A DNA stretch of 64,000 nucleotides from Litoditis marina (taxonomy: Eukaryota; Nematoda; Chromadorea; Rhabditida; Rhabditidae): assembly GCA_964036275.1 (NCBI GenBank), contig OZ038436.1:20363904-20427903 (forward strand), given 5' to 3'. Each line of letters begins with the position of its first letter. The stretch's first letter is position 1. The position numbers and the translations under genes are program-made. The notes beneath the pieces are model-generated. The model was not told the origin of the DNA and ran no database searches. It saw only the letters and a program-made list of their open reading frames with translations. Positions 22,671 through 35,459 of this stretch are shown piece by piece.

Positions 22671-23317
22671 AAATATTTTGTTTTTGCATAAAATCGCATT
22701 CAAATCGCACAGTACTTTACACTTTAGGGGAACATTAACTTTTACCCCCCACCTTTCTGAATTTGTATTGCGTTTGGGGAAGTGTAGTTTGATCACCCGG
22801 GGGTGATAATTCAATTTATCGCCTGCAATACAACAGTTTGAGGGTGGGGGGTAAAAATTAAACATTTCCGGTATTGAAGTTCAGCCCCCCACTCGTTGAA
22901 GTTTGACCCCCCACTAGGGTTGTTAAAAATCGAAAATTTCAGAACTCGAAAAACTCGAATTTTCCGAAAACTCGAAATACTCGAAACTCGAAAAACTCAC
23001 AAACTCGAAATACTCGAAACTCGAAAGACTCAAGGAGGGGGTAAATAGTAATTGTCAAAGTTAATTTTGACCCCCCCCCTCCCCTAGATTTGCAGGTTTC
23101 AGCTTGGGTGGGGGGTGAAAGTGCTACAAGGGGACCCAACTAAAGTGGGGGGGATACTTCAATTTTCCCCATTTTAGTTGAGTAGCTTATCGTTGCAAGC
23201 TCAAATGAACTAGTACTGAAAACCGAGGATACGCGAAAAAATGCTCTGTCCAATAACTTCAGCACAGAATAAAAGAAATCATCCGGGCGAAAATACTTTA
23301 TTTGTACAATCTGTATC
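22671..23317. repeat. C/G-tract repeat and 'ctcgaaa' simple repeat
   Basis: 22735-23178 shares segments with 29383-29671 ('gtttgagggtggggggtaaaa', 'aacatttccggtattgaagt'). It also holds a 'ctcgaaaaactcgaaat' microsatellite at 22930-23030 and C/G homopolymer runs. This is a dispersed repeat, not a gene. Confidence 0.8.
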
Positions 23318-26300
23318 CTAGTTATTTTCCTTTTCCTTGGATCCTTCCTTCGATACTTCCTTTGAACCTTTCTTCGTCTCTTCCTTTGACTTTTTCGCGT
23401 CTTCCTTTGACTTTTTCCCATCTTCCTTTGACACTTCTTTTGACCCTGTAAACAAATTTTCGGTGATAAATGTGTGCAATGGTTGGGCTTATTAAACGAG
23501 TTCAATAGAAAGTGGGGCTAAAATATTCAAGTTCCCTAGCTTCGCTCTCATTCAAACCAAATAATTATAGATTTGAGTTTCACACCTTTCTTGTCTCCTT
23601 CCTTCTTTTCTTTCTTGCTCTTGCTGCTCTTCTTGCTGCCATCTCCATCCTGACAAATGATTAATTGGATTATTTGGTTACGGTTTATCAAATGGTCTTA
23701 TCAAATATATCAAGAATATTTATCAAAACCAAATAAACATTTACAGTATCACCCGTTTTGCTTTTTTGCGTGATATAGTCACGTGATGATATAGTCAAGG
23801 AGAATACGATATAGTCAAGGAGAATACATAAAAATTGAAAATGAAATTGAAAATGGTTGGAATGGTATAGCACCCATCATTTATATGTGATAAGCTGAAG
23901 GTCACCTTTGTGAAATGTTACCTTAAGTATACCTTCAGTATAAGTAACGTTAAGTTAAAAGTGAGAAAAAGTTACCTTTTTGTCATCTCCCTTTTTCTCC
24001 TTTTTGCTCTTGTTGCTCTTGTTGCTCTTGTTGCTCGCATCTTTCATGTCATCCTGTGTCTTTTTATCGTCCTGTGTCTTTCTATCGTCCTACAAAAGTA
24101 CTGTTGCTAACACAAATTTTCTCACTAATTGCGGAATAACATGTAGTCAAATATAAATAAAACGAAACAAACTAACTATGTAACTAACTATACAAACTAA
24201 CTATACGAAACAAACTAACTATGTGTCTAATAAGCCGAAATAGCTGAATAGCTTCAGTCTTCAGATATTAATAACTCAATAAGAAATCCCGAAAGAGTTC
24301 ATTGTGCTGTTTATTTGCAAAACTTTAGTTTTCATTAAAGTAGGACGATTATGTGGACCAATCCCGTGTCAACGGTCGTTTAAACTACAATTGAAAAAAT
24401 GTATTGCAGTCTAAAAGACTGAAGCGTTAGGATTGGACCACGTAATCGTTCTTTGTTGAAGCCACAAATGAGATAGCTAACGCTTTATACCTTTTTGTCG
24501 TCGTCAGCGTCCTCCTTCTTGCCCTTTTTGCTCTTACTACTCTTCTTGCTACCTTCTTCCTTCTTATCATCCTGCAAGTTATCAAAATTGTAAAGTAAGA
24601 TAATAACATTAGTTGATATGAATAAAAACCCACGTGCAAGTCTTATTTAAAACTGAACATGAAGAATAGCAGGACAAAACTGTTCTCGTCCCACATTTCG
24701 TCTACTTTCAGTTCTACAGTCTAACATTAGTTATCCCTAAACTACTTGTGCTTCACACTATCTAAACTGAATTAATTACCTTCCAACTAAATTGAACCCA
24801 ATACTTATCCAAATAACTCTCTCTCTCTCTAACAATCAGTACCTTCTTCTCCTCCTCTCCTTCCTTCTTTCCCTTCTTGCTCTTGCTGCTCTTCTTGCTG
24901 GTCTTTTCGTTCTTACTCTTCTTACTGCCACCTTCAGCGTCTTGCATCTTGCTCTTGCCCTGAAAACAAAGCAATTGGACAAATACGAAGAAAAAAATAC
25001 TTCTTCAAACATGGTATGACTTAGACATGCTGCCCCTCTCTGACCCGCAGTCGCTCGTCGCTACAAAAGTTTCTTGTCATTGACAAAACAAAAAAAGAAC
25101 AAAGAAAGACTACAAAATGGTAGAACAGATGAAGACAGCAAGTAGGCAGAGTCAGAGAGAGAGAGCGAGCGAGAGATAGAGAGAAACTGTACCTCTTCCT
25201 TCTTTTTGTCCTTGGTCGAATCCCAGTCACTTTCCACATCGTTGAAAGTGGGATAGTCGGCCTTGTTGCGAACTTCCTTGCCCTGCGCAATTCGTTCCTG
25301 AAAAATCAATACTTATGAAATGGAAAATAACATAAAATCAACTTGGAACGTTTTGAATACAAGAAAACACATAATAGAGGGAGAAAATATTTCAGGTGTA
25401 GTCCTCATCAGTCAATGATCAGGCGGCGATCATGAAAGACGGATTTTTTGGTTAGAGTTGAAATTATTCATAAAGAAAGAATCAATCAAAGTTTTTGTAG
25501 CGTGCAATTATTTTTAAAGTATTCACTTGAAGTTGGTGATTGTAATTGAATGAATTAAACTACTAATGAATATCAGATTCATTTACCTCTTTCTCATTTC
25601 GCTTGATCTGTTTTGGCTTTATTTTGTCCCCCTTTTTGTCGTCTTCGTCCTTCTTATCTCCTTTTTTCTCATTCTTTTTATCATCCTTATCATCCTGGAA
25701 AAATATAAAATTATACAGAAAAGATACTTGTTTCTTTTCCCGTGCTGTTGTGTTGATGTTGTGAAATTTGTCAAACTTCTATTCAGTATTATGGAAAGTG
25801 CTGAAAATTACGGAATTTATTGAACAACTGGGTGAAACTATGATAGGTTGAATGTAAGTGAAAATCTTGCGATGAAAGTAAACCTTTTTTCCGGATTTTC
25901 TTATGAAAATGGAAATGATTTCGGAAAAAATGATATTTCAAGACTACAGAAGCTCATGTTTAAATGCACTCCTAGGAGTTGATTCGTCTCTCGGGAATCG
26001 AAACAAAACCTACATCTTTCTTGTCATCCTTGCCGTCCTCCTTTTTGTCATCATTTTCCTCTTTCTTTTCCTCTTCCTTTCCGGATTCGCCCTTCTTATC
26101 CTGCAATATAAGACAAATTGAGAATGAGCATAAACTACAGTAAAACTACATATATCACAAATCTATTTGAGGTTCAATACCATACACAGTAAAGATGTAA
26201 TGGTTAAATGATTAACTACACCAAAAACAGTAACATTTTGTACTAGCTACAGAACAAAGATGGTTTGCACTTTTCTAAAAGCCATCTTCCTTACAAAATC

Positions 26301-27088
26301 GATAAAATTTAATGAATGAATACCTTCTTTTCGCTCTTTTCCGTCTTCTGTGTGGCCGCAGTGGGCTCCTTCTGCTGGTCGCCAGGGGCGGCGGCGGCGT
26401 CTTCCGGGGCGGCCGGCGGGGCCGCTTCCGGCTGAAATAGAACATGTTTGTGATTGATTGGACCCATCTTGTAGTCAGAAAGGTGTATTCTTTCTTATTT
26501 GTATTATGATTCGCGGCGAATCGCTGTAAAACAGAACAGCCTAGCTGTATAAGAGTAGGTAGACAGGTCCATGGAGTATGCTGCCAGAGAATTTCATAGA
26601 AACCCCTGAATAGCTGAAAATAGTTAACAGTTAGTCATTAGATGAATCAAGTGATGTCGAATGGTCGGCTCACCGCAGCTGCAGCAGGTGCTGCTGGAGG
26701 CGGTGCGGGGGTCGCCTTCGCCTTTGCGCCGCCTTTGCTGCCACCACCACATCCGAGTACGCTGATAACTGAAATAATCTCTTTCAATATCAAACTATAC
26801 ACAGCACACAGCAGAAAAACCGGTGCGGTTTCTGTATCGTGAAGAAGTCCTGTAAATACTTCGAATAGTTAAACATTTTTGTTCAAAATTTGTTCCATAA
26901 CTAGCCCACCATTCCTAACTCTGCCTGAATTTAGCGATCAGAACGGATTAGAACACCGGGATGAAATAAGGAGAAATCTATCCGTCATAGAGAATAGTTT
27001 GATGAAACTAATCAAAAACTGTAGTCAGTTGAGGAAACTGACCCAAAACTGCCATGAGTTGCAAGATTGCGAGGATTAGATGCTCCAT
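23318..27088 (-). CDS. Secreted Lys/Asp/Glu-rich modular protein, 11 exons
   Basis: Exons (5'->3'): 27043-27088, 26674-26768, 26324-26431, 26014-26100, 25587-25694, 25193-25297, 24843-24959, 24491-24571, 23976-24089, 23586-23649, 23318-23445; 1053 nt, 350 aa, fully in phase. The start MEHLILAILQLMAVLVISVLG is a clear signal peptide, followed by CGGGSKGGAKAKA and an Ala/Pro-rich stretch. Most of the rest is a low-complexity polyampholyte with recurring KKSSKSKKGKKEG and DDKK modules. All internal introns from the second to the ninth are phase 0, so exons can be duplicated or lost without frameshift. One exon differs (RNKADYPTFNDVESDWDST). An acceptor (TTTCAG) 15 nt before the ATG fits trans-splicing or a 5' intron. 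The family is not recognised; a secreted disordered or matrix protein is an inference. Confidence 0.8.
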
Positions 27089-27103
27089 GATTTATTGTTG
27101 ATC

Positions 27104-28348
27104 CTGAAATGTACACATTTATTATTTGACTATTGAAACTAGAAACCGTAGAGATTCTTTTTCGGAACTGTACATTTTGAAACTTTCTAAGCTTCATATT
27201 ATCTTGTCGTAATCGGTGAATTAGTAGTGGGATATGACTGGAGCAGTTGAATTGAAACTAGGGGAAATAGAGAAGTCGAGTCTCAATAAGAGAATGAGTC
27301 GACTAAGGGTCAAGAAAACAGTACCTGATAGAGATATTGAAGACTGTTTGGAGAGAAGAACCTTCCTCTATCGAGTGATGAATGGAAATGAACACAACTG
27401 TGGCAGATTCTGACGGCACGTCAGCACGTTTTCCACGAATGCGCACTTTTCATAGACTTTTGTCCTTGGAAACTCGTTTTCGACGACGTTTTCCCTGTCG
27501 GAAAAATGCGGAACCTGTTTTAACAGGATCCGTTTCCTGTTCCGGTTTTCCTAGTAGGAACTGTTCTCGAGAGAATTTGCCAAGAAAACTTAACGGTACT
27601 GCGAAAATCAGAGACCACTGCTCCAAAAGCGTTCAAAATTTTGAATGTGATAATTATTTTTTTAAATCTTTAACTGGTTGGGTAGAGCATCAACCAGTTC
27701 CCTCTTTGAATTCAAACCGTGAAGTGCACTAAACCTCGCTAAAAAACCGGAGTTCTAAAACGTATTCCGCTTTACAACCGAACTTCAAATTATTGTTACT
27801 CACTTTCTAAATGTATATGAGTAGGTTAACTCTGTATGTTGGTGCCACATAGGTCCAAGTTTGTAAAGAGAAGTAGGTCCATGTTTCCTGTATCATGCAG
27901 AACAACTGGATCTATCAGAAGTTTTCACGATCAAAGTTGATTGTTAATTCGAATATCAGAATAACAGAGCACGCAGAAAGTTCTTCTTGTCGACTCTGGG
28001 AACTTTTCAACCGTTTAAAACGATACACTTGTCTTCTTTCTCATCATTTATCATTACTCGGGCTTTTTTGTTTTACAGTTACAGTGTTTTTTTTGTTAAA
28101 CCTTGTTCAAATAGTATACTGTAAACAGCAAACCCCTCCCAGTTTCAGATTTCAGAGCGGTTTTCAAAATTGCTTGCTATCGTCTATGGAACATATACTG
28201 TCCCGCTATTTTTATTTGAGATTGCATTCAGGCAGCTCTACTGCTGGTATTAACAACTGACACTTCAGCCAATTGACAGAACAGAACTTGACAATGCGAA
28301 TAACCAAGACAACAAAATAGGGCGAGACATTTATTCATGTGAATATAT
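27104..28348. other. Intergenic; no gene recognised
   Basis: It is upstream of the Lys-rich gene. An ORF at 27382-27732 has no splice support or recognisable domain. I see nothing further. Confidence 0.4.
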
Positions 28349-28936
28349 CTAGTTGGGTCCCATGTAGCAAGACTGGTCGGTACGAGGCTTGAACACCTGA
28401 GGGGCGGACTGTCCACCTGTAAATAAGAAAAATGAGAAATTAGCATAAACCAAGTTACTGAAAACAATTCTTTCTATTCTCAAATTCCGATTCTAGACTT
28501 AAAATTATAAACAATATAGATTTCAATTCTAGAGTAGAGTGCTAGAGTTAGAGTTAGAAGTAGAGCAGCTAGTACTGGTCCGTACACTGAGGGGTACAGA
28601 TCGATTTTGAAAAAGAACACATACATAGTCAATACGTCACAGTTCTAAAAGTAAATGGAGGTGAGAAATAGAATAGAGAAGTCCGAATAGGAGAGTAAAC
28701 TGAAATGAGATGAACTAAAGTTAGAAGGAGTGTTAATGAACGAACAACATAAGTCAAACTACAGTAATACGAGAACCCTCAGGAGGAAGATGAAACATAC
28801 CGCTGGATGCTCCGGTGTTGCTGGCTCCGCTCTGTGCGTACTCCTCTCTGGCGTATCCGGCTCCGGTCGAAGTTCCGGCTCCCATGTAGCCGCTGCCGTA
28901 TCCTCCAGCTCCCATGTAGCACGACTTGTCTCCCAT
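28349..28936 (-). CDS. Small Gly-rich protein with SCYMG ends
   Basis: Two exons, 28801-28936 and 28349-28416 (intron phase 1), encode 67 aa. The product starts MGDKSCYMGAGGYGSGYMGAG and ends TDQSCYMGPN, so a SCYMG motif brackets a Gly/Ser/Ala-rich core with two GYMGAG/CYMGAG repeats. There is no signal peptide or TM segment. A TATA box lies about 43 nt upstream of the ATG. Short, Gly-rich, TATA-driven genes of this kind are common among nematode male/sperm peptides, but that is an analogy only. It is divergent from the phosphatase gene at 30.0 kb. Confidence 0.75.
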
Positions 28937-28978
28937 CTTCGAATCGACGAATGTGATGAGAATGGCTCGCCGGCCGGG

Positions 28979-28987
28979 CTTTTATAC
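28979..28987 (-). promoter_or_regulatory. TATA box of the small Gly-rich gene
   Basis: The minus strand reads GGGTATAAAAGCCC, 43 nt from the ATG at 28936, an appropriate spacing for a short 5'UTR. Confidence 0.7.
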
Positions 28988-29029
28988 CCGCAAGTCCAGT
29001 CGCGTTTGGACAGAAAGGGCACAAACCGA

Positions 29030-29170
29030 CGCATTTTACCGAAAGGACAAGCTTCCTTTATCTCGTTCTCCCGTTTTCCGGAAAGTTTCCAAGAACCCAC
29101 GAGTTAGACCGAAAGGACACATTTCGTTCATCCCGTTTTCGCGGTTTCCAGAGAATTTCCAAAAACCTGT
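29030..29170. repeat. Imperfect direct repeat upstream of the Gly-rich gene
   Basis: Two copies about 70 bp apart share 'ccgaaaggaca', 'tcccgttttc' and 'tttccaa' words (about 29037-29100 and 29108-29168). Confidence 0.5.
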
Positions 29171-29382
29171 CTGGAAAATTTTTCTAGAAATGCACGAACT
29201 TTTCTTATCAGCTTCTTAGAGATTAAGAACACTTCTTTCTTTTTGGGTTCAGAACTGATCGTTGTGTTGTGAATAGCAGAGATATTATGCTCAAATACTG
29301 AGAAATGGAGGTGATTTGATATTTGTATTCGAAAGAGTCAGGAACAACTGACTTTGCACATCCACCTCTCCGAGTTTTTAAT

Positions 29383-29671
29383 ACTTTTGGGGTATTGTAG
29401 TTTCACCCCCCCCCCCACAACGGGGTGTGAAAATTCAATACTTCAAAAGTAATAGAGAAGTTTGAGGGTGGGGGGTAAAAAGTAAACATTTCCGGTATTG
29501 AAGTGCTACCCCCCCCCCCCCCGCCGACCCTGAGTATGTGAATAGTAAATGTCGAAGTTGAGTTCTGACCACCCTCTTCTAGATTTTTCAGGTTTCATCA
29601 TGAGGGGGGTTGAAGAGCTACGGCGGGGGGGGGGTCCACTGCAGTGGGGAGCAATACTTCTATTTTCCCAA
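29383..29671. repeat. Second copy of the C/G-tract dispersed repeat
   Basis: It shares blocks with 22735-23178, including 'gtttgagggtggggggtaaa' and 'tttccggtattgaagt', and carries poly-C runs of 11-14 bases. Confidence 0.8.
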
Positions 29672-30005
29672 AGATGCTTGTTTCAAGCTTGAATTTTCGA
29701 GTTTCATTCGTTTAGTCAAAACCGAGCAAAAGTTGGTTTGTGGAGTCGCATTCAATATAGAAAAACCATTCTTTTATTTCTATCTCAGTAGCTGGACAGC
29801 TAGCAAAAATACAAAATGAAAATTTAGTCTATTATTTTTTGACAGCTCATGAGGTTCTTATGACTTTTTGGTTGGTTTGCAGTAGCTGAGCCAATGATGT
29901 TGTTCCAAAGTAGTTCGAACGAAGCTCCTGGCGATCTGAATTGTTCTCGAGAATCCAGAAGGTATCAAACTTTTCCAGTTTCTCATGCACTCGTTTCACG
30001 TGCCA

Positions 30006-30013
30006 TATAAAAG
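30006..30013 (+). promoter_or_regulatory. TATA box of the phosphatase gene
   Basis: TATAAAAG lies 39 nt before the ATG at 30045. Confidence 0.65.
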
Positions 30014-30044
30014 CTGAGAGGAAGATGGAAAATTCATTTGTCGA

Positions 30045-33000
30045 ATGTTTTTCTTCCGGAAGAAAAGGGATGCAAAGAAGGACGATGCAGCTGCGAATAC
30101 CGCCATAGGTATGTTCAACACATCTACGATTCATGAATTTTTACCGTTAATGAACAAGATCAAACTACAAACACTGAGAAATAGGGAACCGTACTTCGTA
30201 TTCCCGTAACTCTTTACAGCAAACGGTTTTTTTTAAATTCACCACTCTGTAAGAATGCAAGAGAAAAGAAAAACATCAAAAGAAAAACAAAGACTTTTTC
30301 GACTTCGAATCACAATTTATTGAGTGAAAAAATTAATTTTACCCATTTATTTAATTGCGTCAAGTTACTCTGTAATTTGAAACTGAGGTAATGTGTTGGA
30401 GGTGAGAAAAGTGAACAAAATTTTTTGAACTAATTGTTCGATTACTAGTAACTAAGAATATGCAAGAATAAATTTATTTTCCATTTCAGATGATACTGTG
30501 GAGAGTGTTGCCCACTCAGTGAAAACGAAGAACAAAAAGAAGAAATCGAAAAGGACCCGGGGATCCATGTTAGTTGTTGAGCCTACACCTATTTTCCCCA
30601 ATACAAGCTTTATTTTTCTCCTGTTTCACTGTTGTGGGAAGATGTTGTTCAATTGTGAATGTGAAGTTTCGTTTTTCGCTTCTTCGCGTTTCGCGAGCTC
30701 TCGTAGATTGTACGAAAACTATTTGTCTGTTAAAACGGCGGACGACACTAAATTAGTAGACTGTTTAAGAACTCTGTACTTTTGAGGTTACTCGATTTGT
30801 CCGGCGAATGAAATTTTTTGAACACTTGCAGAGGTCCAAATTTAAATTAGTTCTTCTAGAAATTTCTCGATTTAACGAGTTGGTTTATTTGATTGTAAGT
30901 GACTATACAACTTTTCATTTCAGGGAAACTTGCGGATCTGCTCGAGAAATCTCTGTCAAGAATTCTGTCAAAACTGTTGTTGGAAAGGCAACCCAGGAGA
31001 AGAGAGAACTGGTAAGATATTGCGCCTATATCTATAATCGTGTTTCAAGATCTACCTCTTTTTCGGGTTAATTGTAAGAAGTTATTTACTTTCATTTCAG
31101 TAGTTACTCTGATATTGTTTTGTGAACTTTCGAGATATCAGGCGATCGCTAACGTGTTTTCGAACACCTGACGGACTCAAACTCGATAAACTTGTCGGAA
31201 AAGTTTTGACTGGTTCGAACACTTCGGAATTGTGTATTTTCTCAGACCAAATACTTCACACGTTAACGTCCGCTATATGAGAAAGTTAATTGGTCAGATG
31301 AGAAGAAATAATCTTCAAACTTAGTCTAAATAAGAACATTTGTGCCTTTAAACACAGTATTACATCAATACAGGTCAGAGACTTTGTGAAATCAACACTG
31401 AAGAAAGGAGTGAGCGGCCTGGTGCAGGAGTTCCGAAAAATGAAACGAACAAACGATTTGACCAAAATGGTCGAGTTTGTGCAACAGAATGCGACTGGCA
31501 GAAACAGATACAAGGTGAATGTTGCTCATAATCGTTCTATGATTATTTTCACGCAAAAGTGTTATAACCTTCGATTCCATCGAAAATTTATGATTTGCGA
31601 AGATCGACGTTCTATCCGTTCTGTAGTCCATTTTTTAGAAATCGGGAAAATTAACTAATATTCTGAAGATTCCAGTACGTCTTGCAATCAAATTTCGAAC
31701 GTCTAGCATGGAAACTTCGAGAAATACTTTACATTTGAGTATCGAGTTCGCAATGTTCATCGACCTTAATTTTCCTGACCCAAATAAAACATAGCAAAAA
31801 AATTTTGACGTCGCTCATACTTTGAGGTTTAACACAGCGCAAACAAGAGATATACAATATTATTCCGCTTTCCTTCTGACAACGACTCCGTTTTTCAGGA
31901 TGTTGGTTGTCTGGACGCGTCGAGGGTCACTCTATCACTCGGTCCCGTCCCCTATATTCACGCCAACTATGTTGCAACGCCAAACAACCCGAAAAAATTC
32001 ATTTGCACACAGGTGTGTTGTCATTGTACTTCCCCCCTCTTTAAGGTTTGCTGTGAAGCATAGCCAATCGTCGATCAGAACAGCATTTCCATTCCCGACA
32101 ATCTTGTAACGAGAGTTTTCAATTTGCAATGGGGAAACCAAAACAACATAATGTTTTTACTGCTTTTCTGCTACATTTATCACTGTAAATTATTCTTGAT
32201 TCTTACGTAGACTGTCCTCATCGCTTTAGCATCTCCTTACTACTAACGATGTTTTTACGAGCTACTTTTTGGTGATTTCAGGTTTTTGATGTGTTCCCAC
32301 ATTTCCTATTTACTACTTTGAATCAATTTTATGCCTGTTACAGGCACCACTCACCAAGACATGTGCCGAATTCTGGTACATGATCGTGCAGGAAAAAAGT
32401 TCTATTATTCTGATGCTGTGTAACTTCTTTGAAATGGTGAGGAGCAGAAATTTATGAACCAAATGTTCATTATAGGCAAATTATATCATGAAACTGCATA
32501 GTTCAGCTAGCATGGCCGTTTTTCAAATTTTCACATGGTCGAAACCTGGTCCGGTGGAGATGAACTATTTTAATTTTTGATGACAAAACAATGGGCTTAA
32601 AGTTTATTCACGTTTTCCGAATCCATTCAACTTCATTTTTAGGGAACATGCAAGTGTGCTAACTATTTCCCCCAGCAAGTGGACACTTCGCTCGAGTTTG
32701 ACGATGGTCAGATCAAGGTTGTAGCAAAGGCACAAGAAGATGTGGGTGATAAACTCTCACTTATACTAGAAGTAAAATGAAAAGTCACGTAAAGCTAGCA
32801 TTCTAATGAGGCATCGTGCACTTTGTCATTGCACGTTTCTAAGTTCTGCTGTGTTTACCATGTTTCACGTGACTCTGCATTTGACTAACAGTATAGTCAC
32901 GTACCATGATGAAATGCATTATCTACTCTAGGTTGTAGTTTTCAGCATGTCACGTGACTGCATATTTTACTTCTAACATGATGAAGCGATCAGTATTCTT

Positions 33001-34581
33001 TTTTTTTGTATTTTTGGTCGCACACTCGAAATGTGTGTTTCACCATTTTCAGTTGATAACTTTACAGATGATAACAAGTTTGGAAGTTCAAAGTTAGCCA
33101 ACTCATTGAATAGTTACTAGGATAGGATAATAATGGTACAACAAGTCGATCCACGTATCTGTATCCGTGGTCACGAGTACCGCAGAGCATGCAGAGACAG
33201 AAAGATTTGAAGATCGGTCATGGATCACCACTATGTAAGATGTGATGTGATGAACAGAACTTGAAAACTTGAAACTTGAAGGCTTGTTTCAGTACAAATT
33301 CTCGATTGAGACGAAGGTGAAGATTGTGGTGAAGACGCTGGAAGTATACATCTCGGGTCAGCAGCCGCACACCTGCTACCACTACCACTGGCAGGATTGG
33401 CCGGACCGCGGAGTACCCACAGCCGACCTGTCGCCCATATTCCTTCTCAACGCACTCAGGGACAAAGAGTAGGGTTTAATAATTACCTAATTCCGTAATT
33501 CGGAGAGTATAGGAATGATTGTGCTTTTCCGGCACCCAGCAGTTCAGTGAATATCCGTATTTTGTACTTGCCCCAGTAGTTTGAAACTCGGGAAGTAAAC
33601 TTTTCGCGTAGTTTTTACTTAAGAACTAGAACTGGTAAAGTGAGTTGAAATCTGTTGAAGTACTGTTGAAGTGTTGAAGTATTGAAGTTGAAGTAGTTGA
33701 AGTACTGGCCGCAATTAGGTTACTCGTCGCTCAATTAGACACGAGTATAGTTTAGTTTGCAGCAGACTTCTTTCAAAGCACTTTCAAAGCATTTCTCGCA
33801 TCAGTTTTCTGCCCCACCCTCAGATTTCTTTGAATTTGGCAATAACCCAAAACGCGTATAACATGAACAATGATAAGATTAACTATTTCGGATTATCAAT
33901 TATTTTCAGTTCCCAGAACCCGATCGTAGTTCACTGCTCGGCAGGTATCGGTCGTACTGGCTCAATTGTGCTGCTGGAGCACGTGATAGAACTGTTGCAC
34001 AATGGACAACCACTCATGGACATTGCTATCTACATGATCGAACTGAGAAAACAGAGAAACAACAGTGTTCAGGTACATAATTTTCTTATACTTATAATGA
34101 AATGGTCACGTCAAATGTGAACAAACATTAGCAAATTTCATCAACTCACTAACAGCTGTTGCGAAAACTATACATAGTTTTCGCAAATAATTGAACTCGT
34201 GTAATCATCGATTTGATACTGGCCAATACGTTCTCACAACGTTTCTAGATCTAACCACAGCTCAAATTGATGTCTGGCACACTACCAAATCTGCCACAAT
34301 TTCAACATGAGTTCGTCTCGATTCCGATCGCCATTGACCGATTTAGTAGTGCAATACTTCGTGCGAAACAAATATTACGCTGACGGTGAAATATAACATC
34401 AAAAGTTAACCAAGTTTTCTGTTCCATCAAACTATTGATTTTTCAGACGGAGCAACAGTACCTGTACGTGCATCAAGTGTTGTTCATCTACCTGAAGAGA
34501 TTCGGCTACTTGGAGCCTTCAGTTCAATCCATGCTGGACAGTTTCACGAAGGACTACATCAAGGCTACGACTGGCTTCTGA
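30045..34581 (+). CDS. Protein tyrosine phosphatase, classical non-receptor type
   Basis: Ten exons: 30045-30108, 30490-30568, 30924-31011, 31374-31514, 31899-32012, 32344-32436, 32643-32741, 33293-33468, 33910-34072, 34447-34581; 1152 nt, 383 aa. It hydrolyses phosphotyrosine on proteins. The domain motifs are present in order: NRYKDVGCLD substrate loop (about residues 121-130), HANYV, WPDRGVP loop with Asp264, P-loop HCSAGIGRTG with Cys294 and Arg300, and the Q-loop in SVQTEQQYLYVH. It should therefore be catalytically active. The N-terminus (MFFFRKKRDAKKDD, then KTKNKKKKSKRTR) is short and very basic; there is no signal or TM segment, so it is probably intracellular. An AATAAA lies near 34690. 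Nematodes have many lineage-specific PTPs of this size, often germline-expressed; the substrate is unknown. Confidence 0.92.
32771..32888. mobile_element. MITE with AGTCACGT inverted ends, copy 1
   Basis: The left end AGTAAAATGAAAAGTCACGT and the right end's complement AGTCAAATGCAGAGTCACGT are imperfect 20+ bp inverted repeats. A second copy is at 56316-56410. It lies in a phosphatase intron. Confidence 0.7.
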
Positions 34582-35459
34582 ATCCTCGCACCTCACATCT
34601 CACAAACTTGCCCGTCAGAATTGTATTTTTGCTTTTAACACCTGTAGTATGTATGGAAGTGAATCTACTGACATGAATGTTCGATGTGAATAAAGCATGA
34701 ACGATCAAAAGTTGGTTTTAAGTGTGAACCAACAAAAGTGTAAAGTAGTTTTCATTGAGAATGATAATGTGCATTCTGTAACTTTTATAACAATACACGA
34801 GAAAAATTAGACAGTACACTGATTCAGAAACACATGGAAAATTGAAAATTTCTGCTTCGAAACAAAAACAAATATCTGCTGGTTATTGGAAAATGAATGT
34901 TGAGACGTATGTAAAAGTTGAAAAGTTCCGATGAGTGAATAAAGATAGCCCTTTTTACGCGTGAAACGGCGAGTTGGTCCAGTTTCCGGTGTTTGTTTGT
35001 GTTTTGGTGACATTTTGACATGTGCCGGTTATATCTCGCACCTAGCCGGCCCTTTCGATGACCACACCCCAGTGCCAGGCTATATAAACTGAAATCAAAT
35101 CTTTATAATCCACATCAAACTTCGATATTCTCATTTTATTACATATACATTATATACAACTAGTTCTACTAACTTTTAAAGTTTTGTAATTAATTCACAC
35201 GACTTCTAAGTGAGCTCTCATATGTTTCAGGCGTAGGATAGTGTTTATGAGGGTTCTATGAAATACGGAAAAGCATATGGCAGAGAACACAAATAACCAA
35301 TTCATGTAGTTTCCATATCTGTACTTTGGAGGCCCTTTCTATACAATTCCGACTAAAAACGTATCTAAAAAAGGTATGCAAGTTTTGTCTGAAGAGAACT
35401 AGCAAAAACTATTTTAGTTTGGTAGATGAATTTCGATGTTTGTCACACTATTTTTACAG
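34582..35459. other. Phosphatase 3' region and promoter / 5'UTR of the next gene
   Basis: It contains the phosphatase polyadenylation signal (AATAAA at about 34690), then a TATA box at 35081. A probable non-coding leader with an intron ends at the acceptor immediately before the ATG at 35460. No other gene is seen. Confidence 0.55.
35081..35088 (+). promoter_or_regulatory. Probable TATA box of the Cys/Gly-rich gene
   Basis: TATATAAA lies about 380 bp before the start codon. That fits only if a short non-coding first exon is spliced to the TTTTTACAG acceptor at 35451-35459. Confidence 0.45.

Noticed and set aside
27382..27732. 116-codon ORF on the plus strand
   Set aside because: No domain, no signal peptide, no fitting splice sites; likely chance.
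28730..29219. Plus-strand ORFs opposite the Gly-rich gene
   Set aside because: They overlap its exon and promoter on the other strand and lack splice or start context.
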